This document shows positions 47,779 to 59,838 of a stretch of 64,000 nucleotides of DNA, piece after piece (positions within the stretch are counted from its first letter, which is position 1; every line of letters starts with the position of its first letter). Under the pieces are notes generated by a model. The model was not told where the DNA came from, did not search any database, and worked only from the letters and a program-made list of their open reading frames with translations. The DNA is from Cryptomeria japonica. Lineage: Eukaryota > Streptophyta > Pinopsida > Cupressales > Cupressaceae. The stretch is taken from contig NC_081412.1 in assembly GCF_030272615.1 (NCBI RefSeq), forward strand, positions 139,254,747 to 139,318,746, in the 5' to 3' direction. Made by a program: the position numbers and the translations under genes.

Positions 47779-50700
47779 GCTACATAGAGCATCAAGCTCC
47801 CATACATACCAGCAAAACACCAAAAACATTCAAATAAATGACCTGAAGAAAATACAAAAACATCAAAATAGTAAAGAAAAATGATGCATCCAAATGGTGA
47901 ACAAACACTTCGGTGGCACCTTGGGTAAGTACAATGGTGAAAAACCTGGCAAACAGGCACCACTCATAAAGGATATGGCTCCATTGTCTTTCAGACTCGT
48001 TGCAATTACATTCACTACATTCACTCATCCATCAGTCCAAAACCATGGCTTGTTATTGATTTGCAATCAAGGATAGTACTTCATGCGTCTTGCATCCCAC
48101 TTTTTCATAGTCATGTCTAAACTAGGGGCAATGCCCTTAACCTATTGATGGAAGTGGATTCTATATTACTTGTGATTCGTTGGGTTCTTCATTCAAAACT
48201 GTCTCGCAAAAATACCAAAAACATTGGAAAACTATCTCACAAAAATCCAAAAACATTATAAAACATCACAAATCAACCAAAAACATGGCCACACCTTGAA
48301 CATACATTTTTCAAAGTAGATACCAAGCGAACATTGTGAAATACTCCAATGATGACCACTTATCCGATCAACCAAAAACAATCAACACCAACGCACCAAC
48401 TATTTTAACAAGGATAAATCTTTCCTCACCAAAACAAAGACAAGATAACATTTTATTTGACAAGAAAATTCAGTTTAAGCTATCAAATACTTGATTGATT
48501 TGTAGGTTATTCATTCATTTATATATATCAAGTTCCTACAACATTGTTTGTGTATCTTCTGCAAATTATTCTGATGAAGTACTGGGGCATGTCCTAATGG
48601 TGTCTACGTGGGAAGTTCACTAAGCTACGTGATCTTAGGCAAAATACATTCATAGATCACTACGGCTAGCTGACTACAACATATACCTTGACGATATGAG
48701 CATGAACCATTATCGAGGGTCCATATTCTTTATTCTTTATATATGTTGTTTGCTTACAGGTACCATGCTCCATCCTTAGTTCCTATTACCTCATCCAAAT
48801 TGGTTTATCTCTAATTATGGTATGAACTTGTCTTAGGATATGATCAACAAAAGATCAAGGATGACGTTCCAAGTCATGCATGAAAGGAGATAATCCTTGT
48901 CTATTCCACAAGCAATACTCAGGTCAACTTAATCCATTATATCAAGTTGCTTGTATTAACTTGCTATATCAAAAACCATGTAAGCAATACTCAGGTAAAC
49001 TTGAATCATTATGTCAAGTTGCTTGTATTTTCTTACAACATTTTAAAAGCTCAATGATGAAAATAAAGCACTATGGATCGTCATTCCATCTCATTTGTAT
49101 ATATTGCATTATGTTGCATTCCATCCATCCATACATTCATAAATAGCTGCATACTCTATTTTCCTCTTCTTCCATAGGAATGAGTCATAGGTCCTCCATT
49201 TCTTCTATCTAACATTGAATCCCCCCTCACCCTCCCTATCTTGGTCATCATCATAATCCCTTCATCATTTCCCATCAACCCAATCAAGCTACGTTCATCA
49301 CCATCCATCTCTAAACAGGATGGACTGCGTTTCCCATCCTAAGTCAACCCAATCAAGAAAGTTACTCTGTCTACACAAGCACATTGACTCACACACACCT
49401 AGACTATCAACAGATACTCTGATGAAGTATCTTCGGGTCTCAACAGGTAATCGACTATGGCAAACCTAGACTACAACATGCATTTATCATAATGACCTAG
49501 TCTCAACGGGGCTGCTATGATTCACCACAACCATCCATCACACGCGCACACTATCAATTGATCAACCAATCAAACACAATCATAACGAACAATTACATCA
49601 ATTGTCTAAGTGTCAATGAGTATTTTGCTTCAAATACCTTGACTTCATCAAGAAATTACATCAATTGTCTAAGTCACCATCAGGTCACTTTAATTCACTT
49701 ACTCGAAATTTATCCTGTCCAAGCGAACAACTGACATCAGCTGTCATGCTTTGACTCGACCAGGGCAATTAAACCGATTACACCAGATTGTCCAACCATT
49801 TTGATCAATTATATAGCATCAATCAAAAGTACAACACCACATTTGCACCGTATCTCCCACATAACCTACGGGTACTCACTGGCTTGCCATTTCTTCGTAT
49901 TCAATCTATTTTCTTCCATTCTTTCATCGTTATTGTTAATTTCTTCTACTCTACCTCCCTTCCACTTCTTGTTCTTTTTCGAGAGATCATCCACTTTTTC
50001 AAAAAAATTCAACCCATCTCTCGAGGGGGCATTCCACCCACTAAATTAACATTTATGGGGTTGTTAGTGAACAGATTTGTCCTTCGAAGATAACTATACA
50101 AATAAACTTAAAATGCCCAAAATGAAGGACAAAAAGTACTAACAGTTGGATAGATTATCATTGAAGTGATAATCTTCCTCTGAATTGAGAGGTACAGCTC
50201 CCTCTTAGAAGATTTACAAGGAATTAAATTGCTGATATGCTTTTAACCAAAAAGCACTAAAGGAAAATAACATTCATCCATAGCCATGAAAATGAATACC
50301 AAAGACTTACAAAATAGATATAAATTAAGACCATTTAATCAAAGTTTAATTTTCTACACTTATGGATAGCATTTGGACTAAAAATTAAGAGAGAAAGTCG
50401 TTGCTCCAATATGGCTTACTTTCAAGCACACAGACTTGTAATAAATCCACATACACAATTGATTATAACATAAAAGACATTAATAAACAACTGCAAAGGC
50501 TCAAAGACCAGCTACAGTCATGAGAAGAATATCAGCAACACAAAGATTGAAGATATCATCTGCATTCTATTCATGTCTAAAAATCAACTCAAAGATTGAT
50601 ATTCTCTATACAAAGCATTGCTTAGAAAAGCTTCAACTCCTCCCTTACAAATAAAAATCTACTCTCCCTCACCCACAAGCTGTTGGAAGAAAAGAAAGAG

Positions 50701-51612
50701 AAGAAGAACCCTTGCTCTTTCAATCCTTTCACAATAAATAGTTACATAAAATCTTTATTCAATTTTTATAACCGAATCTTGAAAAAAAATTTAACTTCTA
50801 CTTTTCACTTTCCCCATTACTCTTATTTATAACATCAAATATTTATAAACATTAGAAATATAATTCTCTAAATTTTATTAAATATTTGGATAGGTGGCAC
50901 TTGAATATTTTAAACCAAAATGAAAATATTCATTATGCTGGGCAAGCTGAAAATATTTGTGACAGTCAAAGTCTGTCTCGGTACGGGGGCCATAACTCTT
51001 TTTTCCACCATTGGATCTTTCTCAATTTTGGATATGTTGGCTAAAACCTAGTTTTCTACATTCTGACTAGAGAGATTTTAAAACTAACATCTGAGTAAAA
51101 AGATATGAGCTACTGTGTGTGGGTCTATATGACTGTCATAAAATTAGACCTGCAAAGCTTGAACCTTGAACTTCATCGAACAGTTTGAACATCACTGAAC
51201 TGTTTGAACTAGGTTCAAACGGTTCACAGTTTGGAGAAAGAATATATGAAACATCATCCGTGATCATGAAGAGCTGCTGCAAAACAATTGATATGAATGT
51301 TAGCCCGAAAATGTCTTAGACACAACTTAGCACCTGCGGTATCTAAATGAACACTATGAACTCTGTTCAAGATGGTTCAAGGGGTTCATGAGGTTCAAAC
51401 AACTATTGAAACATAATGCTAAGTATTTAGGAATGATTTACAGGAGAATTAGGGATCGAACCAACGAATTTTTAACAAGACAAAGGCTCAACTAAAAATT
51501 TTGCAAGGCGACTCACTCTTGTTATGAGGGATGAATGACAAGATAACAGGGGCATATTTCTTCACACCTATTTTTCTTTCTTTGAAACAACGTGATAAAA
51601 CTGCACTGTCTC
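47779..51612 (+). other. O1 3' tail, non-coding
   Basis: A 3.8 kb stretch with no recognised protein. It contains the CCTGGCAAACAGG module (47,930-47,965), a 70-bp direct duplication (about 48,903-48,965 and 48,977-49,035, sharing AAGCAATACTCAGGT and TCAAGTTGCTTGTATT), a PPT-like CTCGAGGGGGCATT near 50,020, and a relative of the G1 leader module at 50,960-51,160. Long non-coding tails are usual for Tat elements. Confidence 0.65.
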
Positions 51613-51625
51613 AAAGAGGAGCAAA
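51613..51625 (+). other. O1 polypurine tract
   Basis: AAAGAGGAGCAAA directly before the 3' LTR. Confidence 0.85.
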
Positions 51626-53379
51626 TGTAGTCACATAAATATGTCCACTTAATTAAAAGAATATTTAGTATCTATTTGATTATTTAACCATCAACCAATA
51701 ATTAATTAAATTAATATATTTAACTAATTCATCTTAACCCTCTTCTCCTATTAATTAAATAAATTATTCAATTTATTTGATTTAATTCAATTAACAAATT
51801 TAGACCATTAATTAAATAAATAAATCATATTTATTTAATTAAATCTTCTCTCACATTTAAATAAATGAATATTTATTTAAATTCCCCCAAAATCCCACCT
51901 CTCACATTTAAATAAATTAACATTTATTTAAATCACCTTTATCCTCCACCCACTTGTATTTTCCTACAAATGCAAGTTGCACAACTATTTTAAATAAATT
52001 ATTTATCTAAAATCCTATTTATCCTCACCCACTTGAAACCTTTAATGGTTTCCCTTAAAGTCATCAAACTTAATGGCTTCCTTCTAGAGTCTTCTTAAGC
52101 CTTTAATGGTTTCCCTTAAAGTCTTCAAACTTAATGGCTTCCTTCTAGAGTCTTCTCAAGCCTTTAATGGTTTCCCTCAAAGTCTTCAAGCATTTAATGC
52201 TTTATCTTCCTTTTTCTCATGTAAATAAATTAAGATTTATTTAAATAAAATCCAAAATTCACATTCACATTTAAATAAATTAATATTTATTTAAATATCT
52301 ATCCAAAATACAAATTACACCATTTAATTCAAATAAATGATTTTATTTCAATTGAAAATCCCAAAATTCCTCCCACTTGCATTCTCCTACAAAATCCACT
52401 TGCATGCCTAAATCCCTTCTAGATTCTTCTAACTCCTAATTAGCCTAATGCTATCCTAATCATTATCACATTCTTAAATAAAGGAAGTCACTTCTCAAAA
52501 ACCTCCAAAGTCTTCAATAACCATTTAAGGCTTTAAGTATTCAAATGGTTAACCTCTAAAGTCTTCCAAACCATTAAAGGCTCTTACGTAACCATTTATG
52601 GTTAACTCACCTTTTACCTTTGGTTAGAGACTTTCCTCTAACCTAACCATCCTTTTGACTCATGGGTCTCTTCAAATCATTGATTTCTTTGACTAAGGTA
52701 ACCATTTAACCCTTGCACATTCATTTATCCCTTGGATAAAAGGAATATCCATTAACCTAACCCTAACCCAACCCCCTCGGGTAACCATCATGTCCCCTCA
52801 AGCATTCAATGCTCCTTATCTCTCCTCTCAAGCCTCCTCATGGTGACACTTGTTAACATGGGATTGGGTTGAAAGTCTTACATGGATTGAATATCTTTCA
52901 ATCCTAACCCTTGTTAAGATTGCTCAATCTTAACCCTTCATTTCCCCATTTTTTCTATAAATAGAACCCTTCTACTCAAGCAAAGAAAGGAAGCATTAGA
53001 GTATTGTTGTTATACTGGTATTAGCATAGATCTTTTTCATAGCATCACTATCTATACTTGCATAGCATTTGTTTTTAATTTTCAACCATCTTGAATCTCC
53101 ATATGGCATCCATGGCTAGTGCTAAAAGCTGAGAGCTACACTCATGTGGAACTTGGAGAGGAGAGGAACAAGGGAGGAGCAACTATGAGCATCTTGATTA
53201 GCATTTGGAGGAGTATAGTTTATCTATTCTATATTTGTATGCTTTCTATTTCATGCTTAATATCTCTCTTGGTATGCCTGTTTAGGATAATCTTTTGTTG
53301 CTAACACTAATGTTTGTTTCTTGTGCTCTTGTGTTTGTTGCCATCAAACAAATTTTCTAATCCTTTTTGCAGAGCATCA
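51626..53379 (+). repeat. O1 3' LTR (1,754 bp)
   Basis: Starts TGTAGTCACA and ends AGCATCA. TATA box TTCTATAAATAG near 52,953-52,964. It is uninterrupted, so it shows the state of the 5' LTR before I1 inserted. Confidence 0.92.
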
Positions 53380-53481
53380 ATATGTATATAATAATATATA
53401 ATATATTAAATATATACACACATATGTGTGTATGTATGTGTATTGTCTCCCTTGACCCCCCTCTCAAGCGCATACAAGGTG

Positions 53482-53541
<60 letters not shown>

Positions 53542-53630
53542 CCCTCTCTCTTCCTCTCCCTCCAATATATCTTCTCTCTCTCTCTCTCTCCATCCCCTCT
53601 CTCTTCCTCTCCCTCCAAAATATCTTCTTT
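53482..53630. repeat. (CT)n microsatellite and CT-rich duplication
   Basis: An almost pure CT tract at 53,482-53,538, then two copies of a block of about 50 bases that includes CCATCCCCTCTCTCTTCCTC. Frames through it are repeat by-products. Confidence 0.9.
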
Positions 53631-53789
53631 TTGTTTGCATTTATATAAGGTGATAAGAAGATTGACAAGGTGGTCGGTTTCCTTTTTTTTTTTTAAGAAG
53701 ATGGGATATAAAGTAGAACGTTTTAAGAAAATGAACGTATTGGTTTCTTTGGATCGTGTGGATGTATTGGCTGGATAATATTTATGGGT

Positions 53790-55540
53790 CGTATGGTGTA
53801 CTAAGGGGTCATATGGTGTATTATAACCCCTTAGGTGTCGTTATAGGTCATATGGTGCTCTATGATCCTTTAGGACACCATATGACCCCTTAGGACTCCA
53901 TATGGTGTCATTATGGGTCATATGGTATTCTATGACCCCTTAGAATACCATATGATCCCTTGCATGTCATTAGAGGTCATATTATTTCCTAAGAGGTCAT
54001 ATGGTGTCCTATGACCCCTTAGGACACCATACGACCCCTTAACACACCATACAACCCATAACGACACCATATGGTGTCCTAAGGGGTCATAGGATGCCAA
54101 ATGACCCCTCAGGACACCATACAACCCATAACAACACCATATGGTGTCCTAAAGGGTCATTTGGTATTTTATGACCCCTTAGGACACTATTTGGTGTCAT
54201 TATAGGTCCTATGGTGTGCTAAAGGATCATATAGTGTCCTATGACCCCTTAGGATACCATATGACCCCTTAGATGTTGTTAGGGGTCGTATTGTGTTCTA
54301 AGGGTCATATAGTGTCCTATGACCCATTAGGACACCATATGATATTGTTATGTGTCTCATGTTGTCGTATGACCCCTAGGACACCTTATGACCACTTAGG
54401 ACACCATATTGTGTCATTAGGGGTCATATGGTGTCCTAAGGGGTCATATGGTCTCCTACGACCCCTTAGGACACTATTTGACCCCTTAGGACTCCATATG
54501 GTGTCATTATGGGTCATATGGTGTCCTAAGAGGTCATATATTGTTTTCTAACCCCTTAGGACACCATTTGGTGTCATTATGGGTTGTATGGTGTGCTAAG
54601 GGGTCATATGGTGTCTTATAACCCCTTAGGACTCCATATGAACTCTTACGGTGTCGTTATGGGTCATATGGTGTTCTAACGGGTCATATGGTGTTCTATG
54701 ATCCCTTAGGACACCATATGATCCCTTAGGACTCCATATGGTGTCATTATGGATCGTATGATGTCCTAAAGGGTCATATGGTATTCTATGACCTCCTAGG
54801 ACACCATATGATCCCTTAGGTGTCATTAGAGGTCATATTGTTTTGTAAGAGGTCATATGGTGTCCTATGACCCCTTAGGACACCATATGACATCTTAAGA
54901 CACCATACGACCCATAATGAAATCATATGATGTCCTAAGGGGTCATAGGATGCCATATAACCCCTCAGGATACCATACGACCCATAACACCACCATATGG
55001 TGCCCAAAAGGGTCATATGGTGTTTTATGACCCCTTAGGACACTTTTTGGCATCATTATAGGTCCTATGGTATTCTAAGGGATCATATAGTGTCCTATGA
55101 CCCCTTAGATGTTGTTAGGGGTCATATTGTGTTCTAAGGGTCATATGGTGTCCAATGACCCATTGGATAACATATTGTATCATATGACCCCTAGGACACC
55201 TTATGAACACTTAGGACACCATATGGTGTCATTAGGGGTCATATGGTGTCCTAAGGGGTCATATGGTCTCCTACAACCCCTTAGGACACTATTTGACCCC
55301 TTAGGACTCCATATGGTGTCCTAAGAGGTCATATAGTATTTTATGACCCCTTAGGACACCATTTGGTGTCATTATGGGTTGTATGGTGTGCTAAGGGGTC
55401 ATATGGTGTCTGATGGCCCCTTAGGACACCATATGACCTTTTATGTGTCGTTATGGGTCATATGGTGTCCTATGAACCCTTAGGACACATGCATGGATCC
55501 CTAGGTTACCATATGACCCCTCAGAATACCATTTGACCCT
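53790..55540. repeat. Satellite of about 20-bp units in alternating orientation
   Basis: The unit is close to GGTCATATGGTGTCCTAAGG and occurs dozens of times in both orientations, often head to head as GTGTCCTATGACCCCTTAGG then ACACCATATGACC. Each pair is an inverted repeat centred on CATATG or between arms. A higher-order duplication is visible: 54,273-54,540 resembles 55,109-55,330 and 53,930-54,124 resembles 54,816-55,016, an offset of roughly 830-890 bases. No gene; all frames are repeat products. Confidence 0.9.
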
Positions 55541-55627
55541 AGAGAGGGAGGCAATGGGAGAGAGATACACCTAAGAGAGGAGGAGAGTGAGATAGAGAGA
55601 TAGAGACTAAGATGGAGAGACAAGAGA

Positions 55628-55715
<88 letters not shown>

Positions 55716-55975
55716 GGAGAGAAAGAGAGACCTAAGAGGTGAAGGGAGGAAAGGTGAGAGAGAGAAAGAGAGGGTGAGAGATAGAGAGAGTCTGAGTGAG
55801 AGGGAGGAAGGTATGGAAGGATATTACAAGAGACTAGAGAGAGAGAGAGGTGTGAAGAGAGGGAGAGAGGGAGAGAGTGAGAAAGAGAGGTAATGAGAAA
55901 GGGAGAGAGGGAGGGAGAGAATGAGAGAGAGACACCTGAGAGAAGGAGAGAGTGAGATAGACTTCAGAGAGAAAG

Positions 55976-56031
<56 letters not shown>

Positions 56032-56330
56032 AGAGGGAAATAAATAGTTGACAAAGGAAGAGAAAGGGAGGGGGAGGGAGAGGGAGAGAATGAGAGAGAG
56101 ACACTTAAGAGAGGGGGAGAGAGTGAGAGATAGAGATATTTTAGAGAGGGAGAGAGAGAGGGATATATGAAAGAGAGAAAGAGGGTGAGGGAGATGAGAA
56201 AGAGACAGAGAGATACCTAAGAGAGGGAAGAAAGTAGAGAGGGAGATGCCTAAGAGACAAAAAGGTAGGCGTTAAGGAAGAGAGAGTGGTAATGTAGGGA
56301 AGAGATGAGAGACATAATACTGATATGAGC
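55541..56330. repeat. (GA)n microsatellites and GA-rich tract
   Basis: Pure GA runs at about 55,632-55,712 and 55,979-56,028 within 790 bases of purine-rich sequence that includes repeated GAGAGACACCTRAGAGA phrases. The CT-rich block left of the satellite is on the opposite strand sense. Confidence 0.9.
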
Positions 56331-56559
56331 ATGTTGATTACTGAAATTTGACTAAGTCTGAAATTTATAAGAATACTCAAAAAACTAGAATCTGCATTAT
56401 AACTCTTAGAGATCTGGAACTACTCTCAAACATCCTGACAATATATACATAAATGTCACTTATACTTAAAATTTATATTTTATGTATATGTCCTAATGAA
56501 AAACCTAATGGAATGCTAAGTGAATTGCATTTTATTGACAGACAGAATCGCGTATGCGG

Positions 56560-56640
56560 TTTTAGTTTTTAAACCGCGTACACGGTTAGTATATTTTAAA
56601 CCGCATATGTGGTTAGTATGTTTTAAACAGCGCATGTGGT
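56560..56640. repeat. 27-bp tandem repeat with CpG-rich palindromes
   Basis: Three imperfect units of TTTTAAACCGCGTACACGGT followed by TAGTATA. The first part, ACCGCGTACACGGT, is near-palindromic. A single related phrase with GCGCGTACG lies at 27,775-27,795 on the other side of O1. Confidence 0.65.
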
Positions 56641-56744
56641 TTAGCTTTGGTTAGGCTCAAAAAATGAGCCTAAACTCATACGGGGTTCTTTAAATTTGAA
56701 ATACCCTGTGCGCGTTTTGGTGTTTTTCATGTTTTTTTTTTGGT

Positions 56745-56791
56745 GTGTCCACTTTTCTGACCACCACCTTTGTGCACTTACCTTGGGAAAG
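56745..56791. repeat. Inverted repeat arm (partner at 26,884-26,931)
   Basis: Reads GTGTCCACTTTTCTGACCAC then CACCTTTGTGCACTTACC, the reverse complement of the left copy with a few changes. Confidence 0.65.
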
Positions 56792-57369
56792 AGAATTATG
56801 TATGGTCATATTTTGAAGCACAAATAGGATAAATAGATGAATAATTATTGATCCTTTTAGGAGGATGAAATATTTTTTAGCATCATGTTCGATTGGGAGG
56901 TATTTCTTGTAAAGGAATCATGTTTCATTAGGTTGTCCTTATGAATATAACAAATATTTGGAGGGTAGAAAGTGTCTCGATTTTCATCTTTACTTAATGT
57001 GATATTAGGTGACATTACATTAAGGAAATAGATGACATCCTCTTACATTAAAATATCTTCATAATTAAGACAATCTCTAAGAGAGGAATGATCACATTTC
57101 TCTACTAATGTGTTGATATTTGGGTTGTCAATGTATAAAACATGTTCCTCTTGTACCAAAGTATCCTTATGGTTGAGGTAAGTTTTGGGAGAAGAATCAA
57201 CATCACTCTTCAATTCTTCATATCTTTAGGAGAGACATCATTGAGAAGAGTGTTAATGATTTCATCTTCTTACACCAAAATATACTCACAAAACATGAAA
57301 CATCTACCAAATATTTTAGAAAATAGAAGCATGTCAAAAATATTTTTGAAATTTCCATTATGTCATAAA
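56792..57369. other. Unassigned stretch left of C2
   Basis: No recognised gene. Its last bases, ATAAA (57,365-57,369), are the left target duplication of C2; the sequence resumes at 63,126. Confidence 0.4.
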
Positions 57370-58138
57370 TGTTAGGATTCCCACAGATACTGAGAGGGGG
57401 GGGTGAATCAGTATCTAACCAGTGAATAGAATTTCTTAACTTAAAACATGTAGAGCATATTATAACAATGTACCGGTATGCAAGAAATAATGCAATAAAT
57501 AGAATTAAAAACAACCACATGAAAATACACCATAACACAATGATTTAACAAGGAAACCCGGTGTGGGAAAAACCTCGATGGGATTTGTGACCCACAATAT
57601 TCACTTACTGGCCAATAAGAGAATATTACTTACAAGAGGGGCCTGCACTTGCAGGAAGGCCAACTGCTTAGAGCTCACTACTCAATGGGAAGTCTCGCTG
57701 ACTTACAATGATGGATTATACAAATCCAATATCTTGTACTGCTTCAGAATAGCATCTATAATGCCAGATCCAGTACCGGTTTCTGCTCTGCTTCTTACAT
57801 AAACCCTTAACCTATAATTCGCATAATAGGTTTGCCTTATTTCGCCTAAATATGATCTTCTATCTTACTTGCAAATGTTCTACAATGATGCCAAGTCGGC
57901 TTACAAAGATTTTACAATAATAAACAAAATACAATATAAAAAAAAACCTGTCGGCCTCTGTGCCAGTATGCTTCCTTTCTCTACTGGTGCCGGTGGTCTG
58001 AGTGCTAGTGTAGAGTCTGATCTTGCTAGTGCCGGTGTAGTGTAATGCCTTGCCGGTGCCATAGGATTGTAAGGTTGCCATCAATGACAAAACCTTCAAT
58101 CACCTACAATGTCTCATTGGAGTGTGCATATGCCAACA
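57370..58138 (-). repeat. C2 3' LTR (769 bp)
   Basis: Same sequence as 62,326-63,125 but 31 bases shorter: it lacks the segment holding the palindromic TATA-like CTCTTATATAAGAG. The missing piece is bounded by TACAATGAT direct repeats in the other LTR. Confidence 0.9.
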
Positions 58139-58150
58139 ATCTCCCCCTTT
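58139..58150 (-). other. C2 polypurine tract
   Basis: Minus strand AAAGGGGGAGAT, preceded by GCCATCAATGCC, as in C1. Further G-runs (AAGGGGGGAGTAG near 58,305, CAGGGGGAG near 58,248) repeat the multiple-PPT pattern of C1. Confidence 0.8.
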
Positions 58151-58382
58151 GGCATTGATGGCAACACTCATGAGAAAATTCAAAAGTGCATCCAAAACTG
58201 TAATCCAAAAATATGTTACCAAAAATGTGTTACAAAAAAGATATGCTCCCCCTGAGTAGATAATTCTTCTATCGGTTATTTTTCTTATTTTCTCATACTA
58301 CTACTCCCCCCTTGGCATCAATGACAAAGGTTGTCAAGGTGTCAATAGAGTTTTAGCCTCAACCTTGTAATTGGGTAGTTAC

Positions 58383-59838
58383 TGTAGACTTATAAAAATG
58401 ACCATATTCCTAAATGAATATTTTATGTTCATTTCTCTATTTTATTAAATCCAATTTAATTAAAATATCCACATTCCTCTATTTAATTAAGTAAATTACT
58501 CAATTAAATTCACTATACCATTTAATAGGATAAATCCATTTTATTCAATTAAAGTCCCTATCCACTTTTTAATTAAATTCAAATTTAATTAAAATAGTTA
58601 TCCTAAATTAAATAAATCTAATTTATTTAATTGAAACCAAATTGAATTAAATTCAATTAAAACCTATTTTCCCTCACCCACTTGCAAAATCCTACACCTC
58701 CCACTTGCATACATAACCCTCTTTCTAACCTCTTCTAGATTCTTCTAATCCTAATTAATTAACCCAAACCCATCCATTATCCCTTTCCCCTAAATTTGAG
58801 GAGGTCACTTCTCAAATTTGGAGCAAAGTCTTCAAAATGCATTAAAGCCTTTATCCATTCAACAAGCTAACTTGTTGAATGCCCCCAAATTTGGAAGGAC
58901 TCTTACAAATTTATCCCCAAAGTCTTCATAACTATTAATGGTTAACTCAAACCCTCTTACATGGTTAAAGAATTTCCATAGACTCAACCTCCATCTAACC
59001 CAAGGGTCTCATCAAGCATTTATTGCTTTGACCATGGTTATCCTTAAACCTTTGCACAAGAGTTTATCCTTTGGGTAAAAGTTTTATCCAATGGATAACC
59101 TTAACCTAACCTTAACCCTTAACCGCTAGGGTAACCATGAGGTCTTCTCAAGCATTTAATGCTTCTTACACCTCCTCTCAACTAACCTTATGTTGACAAT
59201 TGTCACCATTTCATTGGTGCCAATTGTAAACATGGATTCCCAACTTTCAAACTTGGCCCTTGATTAACTCTTTCAATCCTGGCCATCCATTGCCCTATTT
59301 TTGCTATAAATAGAGCTCTCATTCCTCCATTTTTTAGAGAGATCCAAGACTTTAGCATCTCACTTATACTCAATTCCATTCAAGCTTTCATATTTTATAT
59401 TCTCATCATTTAGCTTCTCTTTTAAATCAGGAATTAATCTAAATATGCTAATTTAGAGTATGTTCCTTATCATTTAGCTTAATCATGGACTAATTGCTAG
59501 GATAGTTTTGTTTACTAACCTTCTCATCTTATAGCTAGTTTATTGCATTTGTAGCATCATGCATAGCTTAGGATGCATCTCATATTAAAAATCAACAAAA
59601 GCATCCCTCGTTCTTGCATTTGCCATCCCTAAACCATTTTTCTCAGTGATCTGAGAGCAAAAACATTGGTTTGAGGGACCGTACAAGATAGAGAACCATG
59701 GAACCATCCTTGGGAAGCTGAGCCATGCTTCATGACTCCGTAGCTTGCACCAAGAAGTCTTGTGGGTGTGTGAGCAAGGCTCCCTAGAACTCCATTTTTC
59801 ACATTTCAAGTTCTATCGACCCGCTTTTCCCGCATACA
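58383..59838 (+). mobile_element. Solo LTR of a Gypsy element inside C2
   Basis: Starts TGTAGACTTA and ends CCCGCATACA, flanked by GTTAC on both sides (58,378-58,382 and 59,839-59,843). A TATA box CTATAAATAG lies at 59,304-59,313. The style (TTAATTAAA-rich first half, CACCCACTTGCA phrases, TCTTCTAGATTCTTCTAA) is related to the O1 LTR but distinct. No interior follows, so it probably arose by recombination between two LTRs. It interrupts the C2 interior. Confidence 0.88.

Larger units (their letters stand above)
27955..53379 (+). mobile_element. O1: long Tat-type Ty3/Gypsy element
   Basis: The LTRs start TGTAGTCACA and end AGCATCA (27,955-29,327 plus 37,135-37,508; 51,626-53,379). Between them, in order: primer site, 3 kb repetitive leader, gag, protease, G-patch-like segment, reverse transcriptase, RNase H, a second archaeal-type RNase H, integrase, a 3.8 kb tail and a purine tract. 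The second RNase H before integrase is diagnostic for the Tat lineage (Ogre/Retand-like). The LTRs differ by a few percent. The right flank begins ATATG, and ATATG also occurs at 27,946-27,950 four bases before the left LTR; TG expansion in the microsatellite could explain the gap, so the target duplication is tentative. Coding parts carry many stops and several frameshifts. The total is about 25.4 kb including I1, about 17.6 kb without it. Confidence 0.92.

Noticed and set aside
53357-53778. Several long frames rich in Ser/Leu or Arg/Glu
   Set aside because: They are readings of the CT/GA microsatellite in different frames.
53930-55324. Frames of 64-92 codons with repeated HHMVSLGVIWCPKGS-like words
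   Set aside because: They are products of the alternating 20-base satellite on both strands; there is no start context and no domain.
53790-55540. CRISPR-like regular repeats
   Set aside because: Spacers are not unique and unit orientation alternates; the DNA is plant nuclear.
57218-57538. 106-codon hydrophobic minus-strand frame suggesting a membrane protein
   Set aside because: It spans the C2 LTR border, and most of it recurs in the other LTR (62,278-62,553); it is a chance frame in the LTR.
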